This document shows positions 11,811 through 21,499 of a DNA stretch of 64,000 nucleotides, in pieces. The stretch is from positions 1 to 64,000 of the forward strand of contig NW_026516759.1 of the NCBI RefSeq assembly GCF_025766255.1. Direction: 5' to 3'. The translations under genes were made by a program, and so were the position numbers. The notes under the pieces were generated by a model that was given only the letters and a program-made list of their open reading frames with translations, made no database searches and was not told the DNA's origin. Position 1 is the stretch's first letter. Each line of letters opens with the position of its first letter. This DNA is from Zychaea mexicana. Lineage: Eukaryota; Mucoromycota; Mucoromycetes; Mucorales; Lichtheimiaceae.

Positions 11811-14293
11811 ATGTGTGGCATATTGTTTTCACTGACAACAGCACAACAACAAGTCGACCCGGAATTATGGCAAACGTTGACAGAAATCAACACCAAACGA
11901 GGTCGGTATCTTTCGACTCAGTCTCCAATTTGGAGATTGATCTTCTCGTCTTCTCCGATCTCTAATAATCAAGGAAAATTAAACTTATACAGGACCTGAT
12001 TCGCAACAGACTCGAACCATCTCAGTTGGAGACCACTTTTTACAGTTTTACTCAACCGTGCTACACTTACGAGGTCGTGATAATGTACCGCAGCCTGTAT
12101 GCGAAAACGGCAATATTCTCTGCTGGAACGGCGAAATTTTTGATGGATTATCTGTAAGCTTATTTTTTCAAACTATGCAAATTCAAATATAATCCTTTGA
12201 CGATACTGAAGTGATACTGGAAAAATAATGGTGTGGATGATGTAGATTGCATTAGGCGAAAATGATACTGCAGCACTTATGCAGCATTTGACGCGAGTCG
12301 ATACAAAGAATTCTACAGCATTTCTCAAAGTCATTTCGCGGATAGAGGGTCCGTTTGCCTTTGTATTTTGGCAGGTACAGTTTGATTGGATGGAAAGAAG
12401 GAAGCAGGCAGCGAAAAGTGACTGAAAATCGACTGCGTATCAGGAAGAAAGCAAACGGCTCTGGTTTGGGCGTGACTGTTTGGGACGTCGATCCCTTTTA
12501 TGGTCTCGAAACGAGAACTCGCTGGTGATTAGTTCTGCTGCACAGCCTAATGATAAGGTAGAATGGCAAGAAGTACCTGCAAACGGGATCTATAGTGTAC
12601 AGTTAGGAAAGGAGGACGAACCCGAAACGTTAAAACCGGTCTTTACGATAAACCAAAGTCCTGTACTGTTGTATCCATGGCTACAACAAGAAGAAAACCC
12701 ACGTTTGGTATGTTTCCGACCTGAACGGACAATGCTGTATAAAACGCTAACGCAATGTATTTTCACGCGAATACTCATATAATAGGCATTGCCATTTCCT
12801 CGGCTTAACCGAGGTATACCCGCCTTGGGCACAGAAACAATAGACAGCAACAACGAGTTGCCACCACCAGACGAAACGATGCAAACAGCAGTCCGCGACT
12901 TTACCAATGTCCTCGATGACGCTGTCAAGCGGCGTGTCGCAGATATACCTTTTATAGAGTAAGGGTCACGGGTGGTGCGCACGGCAGTTGTGTGGATAGG
13001 ATTTGGAGTCGAGAATTCAAGGTAGAAAAGGAAAATAAGAAAACAAAAAACGCCACTAAAGAGTCACATAAACAATGTTAGCTCGGTTCATTCCCGGCCA
13101 CGGGTGGCTGTTTTGTTTTCAGGCGGACTCGACTGCATTTGTCTCGCTGCGCTGGCGCATCGACATTTGCCGGTGTCCGAACCTATTGACTTACTAAACG
13201 TTGCGTTTGAGAATCCTCGATCACAGAACGCAAAGCAGCAGAAAAAAGCCAGCGGCGATGGTGGTACTACAAACACTGCTACTGCTACTGTTTATAATAC
13301 TCCTGATCGTGTCACAGGACGCGCCAGCGTGGAAGAGCTGAGGTAATGTTTATATCGGTTACTTGTTTGTTTATACTATACAAGAATTCCGAAAAATTGA
13401 ACTTTTTATTGTCGCGTGGGGATGGGTGCGTTATCTATTCAGAAAGATAGCTCCTGAAAGAACATGGCATTTTGTCGAAATCAACGTTCCTTATTCAGAG
13501 GCGATGACGTACCGCGAACATATCATTAATCTGATGCATCCTCTTGATACAGTCATGGATCTGGTAAGTTAAATACATGGTATTCGCTGACAATTTAAAG
13601 GCGACTTGAAGTTCATGCTAATAGCGATTAATACAGAGCATTGCCATGGCTCTTTGGTTTGCGTCGCGCGGTAAAGGGACGATCGATATTGATGGTGCAT
13701 ATGAGCCTTATGAAAGCCATGCGCGCGTGCTGATCTCAGGACTGGGCGCTGACGAGCAATTGGGGGGATACTCGCGGCATAGAGAAGCGTTTCGCCATGG
13801 CGGATGGGAACGATTGATTTCAGAAGTATGTGTTGTCACTGTTGTCTCCTCGTGAACATTGCTTGTTTTTGCACGTGTATGTATTTAAAAGTCCATTTGA
13901 ACAATTTCTGTAGTCGCAGCTTGACGTAGATCGGATATCATTTAGAAATTTGGGTAAGCTCACAAGAGAAAAGGCTAGAAATGTTACTTATTCATGCTTT
14001 TAATAGGTCGCGATGATCGGATTATATCGGATCATGGAAAGGAGGCCCGCTTTCCCTATCTCAGCACAAGCGTGGTCAACCATCTATGCCGGCTGCCTAT
14101 TGATATCAAGATGGATATGCGGTACGGGCGAGGCATTGGTGAAAAGCTCTTGCTACGACAAGTTGGTCATTGTCTTGGACTCGTGAATGCATGTCGGAAC
14201 TGGAAACGGGCGATCCAGTTTGGAGCAAAAACGGCCAAAATGACGGGCGAAACGCGCGCAGAGAAGGGCCAGCATAGACTTACCACGAAATAG
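11811..14293 (+). CDS. ASNSD1: Asparagine synthetase domain-containing protein 1 homologue
   Basis: A class II glutamine amidotransferase domain is joined to an Asn-synthetase-type ATP pyrophosphatase domain. Its biochemical role is not established in this family. Ten exons give about 571 residues: 11811-11901, 11993-12153, 12246-12374, 12444-12707, 12786-12958, 13082-13342, 13443-13563, 13637-13825, 13914-13953 and 14007-14293. The start is fixed because Cys2 of MCGILFSL is the nucleophile after Met removal. Family markers in order are [39 protein letters not shown], the PP-loop [66 protein letters not shown] and [10 protein letters not shown]. The PP-loop ends DC where I recall DS in the animal protein. 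It shares its promoter region with POL1. Confidence 0.93.
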
Positions 14294-14964
14294 GTGTTTG
14301 CCACTCCAAATAATAGATCCTTTGTTAAAATGTGTACTACTTTGCGCCTGATGACGACTGATCACGCAACATTTCCGTTCTGGCGCTACTAGCCTCCCCA
14401 CAGTCAAAGAAGTGTCGCCGTCATGTTGGCAACAGGGCCAAATTCTGTTATTACCATGGCTACTACTACAACGTAAAATTATACTCTCTCTCTCTCTTTC
14501 TCTCTCTCCTTCATATTTTTTCTGCATGTCTCACATCTTCGAGACATTGAGCGCGTTACACCCGATAAATATGCTTTGGCCTTCCGGTGATGCTGTTTTT
14601 CTGGACAATAGTATTTGTTGTTTTCTCTCGTTTTCCGCTGTAGAACAATCATCAGTTTTTATTTATTCTTATAACGGAGTGAACTAACGCGTTTCAGATC
14701 TGCATTAGCATCAACAGTTGTAATCAATCTCCTCTGTAAAGAAAAAGACAGAACGAGGGAAGGGGCCAAAGGACGCATGCAAAGGTGATACAGTAGAAGG
14801 CGCAACTCACCTCCTGGGTGACGCTATCCGCATCAAATATTTGTGTAGCCCTGTCGTGCAACATGTAAATTGGCTTTCCTTCTCCCCCACCCTCTAAAAC
14901 CGCCAAAATCCCAAGCACCGCCACAGAGATTTTCTCGGTCTTTTATTAACCACTCTTTCTCACA
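14294..14964. other. Intergenic, CT-microsatellite, promoter of the DUF202 gene
   Basis: About 670 bp with no gene recognised. A CTCTCTCTCT-type tract lies near 14482-14508. The last 100 bp before 14965 is pyrimidine-rich, as expected for a fungal promoter and leader. Confidence 0.5.
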
Positions 14965-15881
14965 ATGTCATCTCGATCACCTTCAAGTAAACAACGCAAC
15001 ATGAATTACCACACAATGCTGGCTTCGACATTGTCCACATCGCCGGGCTCTTTCTACACTCCCAACGACACGCCTGACCTGAGGCCACAGCATGACCAAG
15101 ACGGCCTGCTTTCACGTGTAGAAAGCACAGACCTGCCACAGCAACAGCTTCGTTACGACGAAAGCAGAATTACAGCTCGCACCAACTCTAGCGATACGTT
15201 AAACATACAGCAACAGCAGCAGCAGCAGCAGCAACAACAACAGCACTATTCACATCGATGCTCATGTTCAAGGCAGGTTACGTTCCAAAACACCAAAAAC
15301 AACGAGACAGAAGATGAGGATGATAGTAACGGCGAACAACAACCGCTATTGAGCGGACGAGACAATGATAATGCGAGAAGAACGGCACGACCAAGCTGGC
15401 TTGAGATTATCAGCGATGGCTATAGCAACGTTTCAGCCTCGCTGTATCTGGAGAACACCGGTGCCGTTGCTAGGGACCATTTAGGTGAGATTCTCTATTC
15501 TTCTTTGTTTTAAATAAAAGTTAAATTATGCCTTTTGTCTTAATATGGGAAAAAAACATAGCGAATGAACGAACATATCTTGCCTGGGTACGCACAAGTC
15601 TATCGACGATTTCGGTTGGTGTAGGCATCACCCAGCTCTTTCGGCTCGACCGAGCAGTCGAACACGACCCACATCTGCAGACGTGGGGACGGCCGGTGGG
15701 CTTGATGTTCATTGGCATGGCCATGCTGTTCCTCTGTTTTGCATTTATCCGTTATTTCCATTCACAAAACACCATGACCAAAGGCTACTTTCCCGCCTCT
15801 CGCGGAATCATCCTTTCCACGTCTGCAATCACCTTTTTATCCATGGTTGCATTGCTGCTCGCTGTATTCTTCAAACGATAA
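14965..15881 (+). CDS. DUF202 (YidH-type) membrane protein with long disordered N-terminus
   Basis: Two exons (14965-15484 and 15562-15881) give 279 residues. The first 165 or so are disordered: Ser/Thr/Pro-rich, one run of 12 Gln near residue 80, then an acidic block with QQPLLSGRD. The second part is a DUF202 domain, recognised by ENTGAVARDHLANERTYLAW followed by VRTSLSTISVGVGITQLF. It has three hydrophobic helices and ends in a short basic tail (AVFFKR). The domain occurs in fungal vacuolar and endomembrane proteins, including the membrane part of VTC subunits, but here there is no SPX or VTC catalytic domain. The junction G|CG restores the conserved HLANER motif. The molecular function is not known. 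It probably resides in an internal membrane. Confidence 0.85.
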
Positions 15882-17604
15882 CTTCACTCCACTCCACTTG
15901 ATACCCTTTCCTCTTTTATTCTTTTCTTGAACTTTTGCTCGCCTCAAGGCCTATGTAGGCACAATCATCCAAATATAGAAATTTATAAGATCATTGGTGC
16001 CGGCTGTCGATCAGCAATAAACGGCCGTCAATGATAATAATGACCACGGGCTTTCAAAAGAAAAAATCGCTCGCCATTAATTTTCTCCGAGTTTCTTTTT
16101 GTAAAATGCATGAGTGTGCTGGATGTGGTGTGGAAGACAAAAGAAAGAGATGATTCACAGTGTGTACTTTTTCATGATGCATACAGCTTCTATACATTCA
16201 CTTGTTTGCAAATAATGACTTTTAGGTAGTTGTCGCCAGCGCTGAAAGGGGAAATTAGAAGATATAAAAGACCTAACCAACGTATCTTCCGAAACCACTA
16301 CGGCCGGATCATGCAGCAATAATGCGTCTTGTTTATTGTTTCAGTCTAATACACGTCGGGGATTGGTAGAGTGCAGAAAGACGATTACAGTACGTGGGTT
16401 ATTGGTTAGTTGCGAATTAGAGTTAGTTATTAACTTGTTCGTAGTTGTACACTGAACGAATTTGATAATATGTGTATGAGTAGTTCCCAGTTTTCAGTAT
16501 GGCAACATACAACTCATAGCCTTGTAGGTAAATTGAATAATGATAAACGTTAAACACAACAGGAGTATAAGGTTTACAAGAATTGCTCATTTGCATATAA
16601 AGTATGAACTTCTACCAGAATGGGAACAGACCCGGTATACAGCGCTCCCTTTCTATATGTCATTGTTGAAATAGGTACAGTACTTGTTTTTGCTGTATCA
16701 TCAGTGTTATATACTATCATTGTCTGCAAGGAACGGTCCCATTCGTTTGTCAAATATGTCTCGGAAAAGAACATTTTTTGGTCACAGATCGGTTTTGCCA
16801 CTTTATCCGAGAAAGGGTGTTACAACGCTGATGTACTACTTTTGACACGAATGATCGGCTCAATATGTAGTAAGGGACAGCAGAATTTTAAAAGGACTGA
16901 TGTAGGATGCCAAGAAGCTACGGGTAATAGCACGGAAAAATATTCGTATCATCCAATTGAGGTCATACGTAAGCCTACATGGTTTCATAGATTTTCAGAA
17001 ATTAAGTGTGCAAATCACGCAACAAGGTGGCATCAGTGATCAATTTTTAATACTGCCTAAGTGTTGTATACATACCAACATACAAGCGCCCTATAATGCT
17101 TTCTCCATCATGAGCTACAGATTGCGATTTACAAAAAGTCAAGACACTATTCAAACAATGTAGCTGATGCCTCTGAAAATATTTCGTAAATAATTTCATG
17201 GTTATAAAGGACTTACTTCCGTTGTCGACCATTTATGTATCATTATATATTATAGGTCTTTTCCTTTTTTCTTAAACTTTTTTGTAAGTTTTGATTCGTC
17301 GTTCACCGGCTTGTGTCTCCAATACTACGGATGTGCCATGCACTTGAGAAAGTACTACTCTGTGCGTGTACTAGCGTTACCTATTCAAGGCCAAGAACCA
17401 AGTACGTTCAAGCAAAGTAATATGGCTCACATGCTGCTAGACCGATATTCATGCATGCTTTTGTGATAAATCTCCAAAAAGTGGAAATCCAGTAGATCAA
17501 ATCATTGTCATTGAGTCGTAATAGAATTCCTTACATCTTTCAACTTAGATGGGACTTCAACAACAGTACTATTGTGTGGCTAGCACTCGAGCAAATGAAT
17601 ACAA
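15882..17604. other. Gene-poor stretch before the inverted repeat
   Basis: About 1.7 kb. The first 150 bp is likely the 3' untranslated region of the DUF202 gene. Open frames near 16574-16801 (minus) and 16620-17039 (plus) overlap each other, lack family resemblance and have no good splice partners, so neither is called. The sequence is AT-rich and probably old transposon-derived DNA. Confidence 0.4.
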
Positions 17605-18377
17605 TGGTCTCTATAATAGCCCTATGCAACCAGAATTGAAGTAATCTAAGATGCTTACGCATGGATTGGCTACCATACCCCAACATCCAACATATAATTT
17701 TGCCTTATTGGCGTGTGCGCTTTTGAGGACTATTATTAACTTAGCTTTTCAGCTCCTCCTTCAGCGCTTGCTATCGAGAAGGGAAACTTGAAGACCCGTA
17801 CATAAGATTTAATAGTTCACTGAACACTCATTAGACCGTGTCTTTTTTTTATTAACTCGTGTATCATTGTGAAGATGCGATTAATTCATTGCTAGGACAC
17901 GTTGCGTTATTAATTTACACTTTCTGCAAACGGGTAATGTGCTTGATTTTTAGATCTGTATCAGTTTACTACGAATGAGCAAGGTTTTTTTATATCAAAT
18001 AATTTCTCATTGATAACATCTCATTGTCATTCCTGAATGAGTGAGTGTACTCCACTCTCCATTGTAGTAATTCTTCATATACCTCCAGTAATGCCTTTCT
18101 TTTTCGCAAAGAAGCCAACAGTGCCATACAAAGGCTACAAAGATAAAGTTAAAAGTGTTGGTAGGAATTATCGAGTATTGTAAGTATATCATGCAAACGG
18201 CCGAGTTGTGAAACCGCTGGATTGATGCTCAACAACAAGAGAAGCTAATAAGTGGGGGTAAAGGCAAGACTGTAGTAAAGTGGGGCTGTGCCGATCATCT
18301 TACTACAGCAAAATAAAACGAAGCTGCTGGTTGGTTAAATTAACTTTATTATACGCATATCTAGCAAATCTAGCAAC

Positions 18378-18748
18378 GGGATGATGTTTTATTCCAACAA
18401 AACATAAAAAAACTCTTTTATATTCTAGCTATTAAGACGGTGATATCAATTCATCCGACTAGCAGATAAACTATGTGATAGACGCTGGATCAAGGACGTA
18501 TCGAAGCTTTTCCTAAAGTCGCTATGTTAATTGGGCATATCTCTGAAACCGGTGTTAGCTGTTGTAATAATGGCTGATGAGGTGGTTCATTGTCCTGTTC
18601 ACGTAAGGTGAATCATCTGAGTGAGAGGCTCTATTCAGTAGTGTTTAGCCGGAATACCGTAGTATTATTCATATGTGTGTGCTATAATGTTTAACTGAAT
18701 GTCTTATTAATTGATATCTTGAGCACTGTATTAATGTGGTTCACTACA
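18378..18748 (+). mobile_element. 5'-deleted copy of the 424-bp LTR family
   Basis: Homologous to the complete copies at 29680-30103 (minus) and 63495-63918 (plus), but it lacks about 55 bp of the TGTGATGATGGAGC end. The other terminus, TTCACTACA followed by CAATC, is intact. The missing end coincides with the main indel between the two arms of the large inverted repeat. Confidence 0.7.
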
Positions 18749-19344
18749 CAATCAACTGGGTTCCTTGCTTCATTTGCTCAAAGTCCCTCTACTAAGAGGC
18801 TTGAGTGGAACAAAGCTGTTCAGAAAGCAAGGCGTTGCTGCTTGAGCAAAATTAATAAAGTGGGGATGATATGAATTGATGAATGAAGATCACCACCCTC
18901 CCTCCCCAGCGTCGACATCGGACCAAAAAAAATGTCGTAGTGCAATACTCGATTATTTTAACAACCATAGATACTTCTTTTACTGCGGTCGTCAAGTCGT
19001 CCCTGACGTAATGCGCAGCCACTTCCTCGTGTACTGCCTTGCTATGCAACAGCAGTCATCAACGTTATGCGCAGCATTACTTTGCATATATTCAGTTGTA
19101 AGGCGTGGACAGGAACAGGACAAGACAAGAAGGAAACCTGGAGGTAGGAGACCAGATGACGAGGGAAGAAATTAGGGACTACAAGATAACTGACTGATGT
19201 ATTTTTATTTGAAGACTAAGGTATTTATATGCTTATTTTTTACCAAGGAATTTAATGATGTGAACAAACGGAAAGATTGGTATTAAGGTTGTTAATTGAC
19301 TAGGATGATGATGATGGATGATATTGATACTAAGGGAATTAATA

Positions 19345-19512
19345 TGTGTTCATCGAGGTTAAGGATGATCACTTAATGAGGTCGAGGAATGTTCATAGCA
19401 TTAGTTTTGAAAAACAGTATAAATATGGGTCATCTTTATTGAATAAAATATCATCTATCTATGTGGTAATTCCTTTGTGGATCATCCTTACTCTCTGTGA
19501 TATTACTCTACA
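19345..19512 (+). mobile_element. Possible short solo LTR-like segment
   Basis: The 168-bp segment begins TGTGTTCATC and ends ACTCTACA (TG...CA termini). It contains a TATA-like AGTATAAATA followed about 25 bp later by AATAAA, the arrangement expected of a small LTR. No matching target duplication was seen, so the call is weak. The mirror copy lies at about 28917-29084 in the right arm. Confidence 0.25.
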
Positions 19513-20016
19513 AAATGACAACAAAAATTGGCGTAATTTATATAGATAGAAACCACAGGAGTAGACCACACAGAGAGAACCACAAAGTAGGAGAAGACCA
19601 CGAAGAGAAGTAAGACCACGAAGAGTAATACCGATAGGTACTACAAAGATAATACGATGGTAGCTAGATACCTTCTATTGTGATTGTTGATCCAAGGTAT
19701 TTATACCCTTTGGTCAACTTATAAGAAGCAATAAAATATACAATATCAACATTACTAATATGGTTACAAATCTGATGAAGGTTGATGAATAATCGTGGAA
19801 GGAGTAAAAAAGGGGATTGGTGCTTTGAATGTTTTAGAGAAGTATTATCGCGATTGGTGTGGTAACTTCTTGTAAGCACAAAGGATAAAAGAGGAACACG
19901 GACAATACACACGATTGGTCCGTGGATCTCATTGGTTCATGTTTCGGGCCGAGAAATATGCTGCGACAAAATAAAAAAATATACTCGACAATGCTCACAT
20001 ATGTGAGACAAACGAG

Positions 20017-20089
20017 GGGGTCGACCGGGATTTGAACCCGGGGCCTCTCCGACCCAAACGGAGAATGATAACCACTACACCATCAACCC
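20017..20089 (-). tRNA. tRNA-Pro (anticodon UGG), left copy
   Basis: Read on the minus strand, the gene folds into a standard cloverleaf without an intron. The acceptor GGGTTGA pairs with TCGACCC (one G-T). The anticodon stem CTCCG/CGGAG encloses loop TTTGGGT, giving anticodon TGG (proline, codon CCA). The T arm is CCGGG TTCAAAT CCCGG, and the discriminator base is C. The B box GGTTCAAATCC and A box TGGTGTAGTGG are both present. The 3' trailer holds a 14-bp palindrome (19994-20007) and a seven-T terminator (19973-19979). A LINE begins one base beyond the tRNA 5' end. Confidence 0.95.
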
Positions 20090-20227
20090 ACTCTTGTTCC
20101 GCTATTCATCACTTTTTGAGTAGTTTTCAGAGTTTACGCAAAACTGTTAGAAAAAACACCAAAAAACTCTTCAAAAATTCAACAAAAAACCCCCACTCCT
20201 TCTCGTAAACGCCGCGACCATCCTACC

Positions 20228-21499
20228 ATGGACACCAGCAGCACTACGAAGAAATTCCAGTTCAATCGCGACGGCATTGAGCACCATTTCGCTGATTCCA
20301 CTTCTGAATCAGCAAATGCACCATTCACCACCACCATCCCGACCAACATCGACTTTGGGATCAGCACCGCCCCATCCGCCACCACATCCGCATCCATCCA
20401 TCCATCATCCACCGATTCCGACCTTCGCGCTGTGATTGCCAACCTCAACAGCACTATTGCTGGCTTGAGAGACGATTTGCAGGGCTTACGCGCAGACAAT
20501 GCTAGCCTACGCAAGCAGTTGTTTGCCGCCCTCGGAATTCAACCGCCGACCATGCGCACAGACCACCAAACCACCACCACTACCAGCACCACCAACAACG
20601 ACGACTCGACGACCGCCGATTCGCTCATGGCATCGCACCATGCACCGAAATCGGTGAAATCGCCTGCATCTGCCGCCACCACTAAGCTCACCAAGTCGCA
20701 CGCTGCCAAAGGCAAAACGTCCACGGCAGCCAAGACCACCCACCACCCCAATAACAACAGCAACAACAACAACAACAACAACAAAAAACCTTCTTCCTGG
20801 GCAGCTGTAGCTGCTAAAAACACCCCACCAAAAGGGAAGAAGCGTCCCACCAACACCGCCACCACCAAGTCCCTCACTGTCCGTGCCCTCCAAGAAAGCA
20901 CAGGCCCATCGCAGTTCGACTTTGTGTACGTTCCTTGCCGCCACCACCTTCGCTACCATGATATCCGCAAGTTTATCAGCAGCCTGAAGATCCAGCAATC
21001 TCGTGTGCTGGATATTTACTTCCCAGCAAGAGGCACAGTTGCTCTCCTTGTCCACCACGACTTTAAGGACGAGTTAATTCGTTGCCTCAACGCCGAAAAA
21101 GTTACCCCCCGCACCACTTTCAACCAACTCGACGCATCCGTCATTGGCGATGCCAAGTACGCCAACGACAGTCAAGAAGCCCGCCTTGCCCTCGCTCAGC
21201 AACTATTTGCTGAGAGGATCAAACGCACTTGCCTTCGCCTTCCACGAAAAATAGGCATCAGCATCGCTCGTTTCTTTGCTTCTCCTGCCGCTGGTGCCTT
21301 GCAACTCGATAGTACCTGGTGGTCAGCATTTCTTGCCGAGTACAACCCACCAACACAACAACCAAGCACACCACCTGCACCAACACCAACCACCACTAAC
21401 AACGCCACCGCCACAACAACCGACGACGTCGAAATGGGTGAAGATACGCCCAACGACAATGACGACTCCCCCCACAGCAGCAAACAGCAACATCAATGA
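20228..21499 (+). CDS. LINE ORF1 protein (putative RNA-binding)
   Basis: A 423-residue protein, presumed to coat the element's RNA. The N-terminus is Ser/Thr-rich. A short coiled-coil candidate (about residues 60-98, with LNSTIAGLRDDLQGLRADNA) could mediate multimerisation. The middle is a basic, Thr/Ser-rich region with an Asn run and SSWAAVAAKNTPPKGKKRP. Residues 235-310 (FDFVYVPCRHHLRYHDIRKF, then TVALLVHHDF) look like an RRM-type beta-alpha-beta fold, as in other LINE ORF1 proteins; this is inferred by eye. The C-terminus is Pro/Thr-rich and acidic. No CCHC zinc knuckle was seen. The stop codon overlaps the ORF2 start (ATGA). Confidence 0.85.
   Translation: MDTSSTTKKFQFNRDGIEHHFADSTSESANAPFTTTIPTNIDFGISTAPSATTSASIHPSSTDSDLRAVIANLNSTIAGLRDDLQGLRADNASLRKQLFAALGIQPPTMRTDHQTTTTTSTTNNDDSTTADSLMASHHAPKSVKSPASAATTKLTKSHAAKGKTSTAAKTTHHPNNNSNNNNNNNKKPSSWAAVAAKNTPPKGKKRPTNTATTKSLTVRALQESTGPSQFDFVYVPCRHHLRYHDIRKFISSLKIQQSRVLDIYFPARGTVALLVHHDFKDELIRCLNAEKVTPRTTFNQLDASVIGDAKYANDSQEARLALAQQLFAERIKRTCLRLPRKIGISIARFFASPAAGALQLDSTWWSAFLAEYNPPTQQPSTPPAPTPTTTNNATATTTDDVEMGEDTPNDNDDSPHSSKQQHQ

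Larger units (their letters stand above)
17605..20089. repeat. Left arm of a large imperfect inverted repeat
   Basis: This stretch reappears in reverse complement at 28338-30971. The outer limit is recognisable at GGTCTCTATAATAGCCC (17605), matched by the complement at 30962-30971 onward. The inner limit is the tRNA-Pro gene. The inner 1.1 kb is almost identical: hypothetical frames of 82 and 65 residues translate identically in both arms. The outer part has scattered substitutions and small indels, plus about 150 bp missing from the left arm near 18378. The arms enclose LINE copies. No gene is called in the arm besides the tRNA. Confidence 0.9.

Noticed and set aside
18876..19175. 99-residue open frame in the left arm, mirrored in the right arm
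   Set aside because: Conserved only because the two arms are duplicates. No family resemblance, no splice signals, and it runs through repeat-like DNA.
20507..21058. Long antisense open frames over LINE ORF1
   Set aside because: Low-complexity Val/Gly-rich shadows of the Thr/Asn-rich ORF1.
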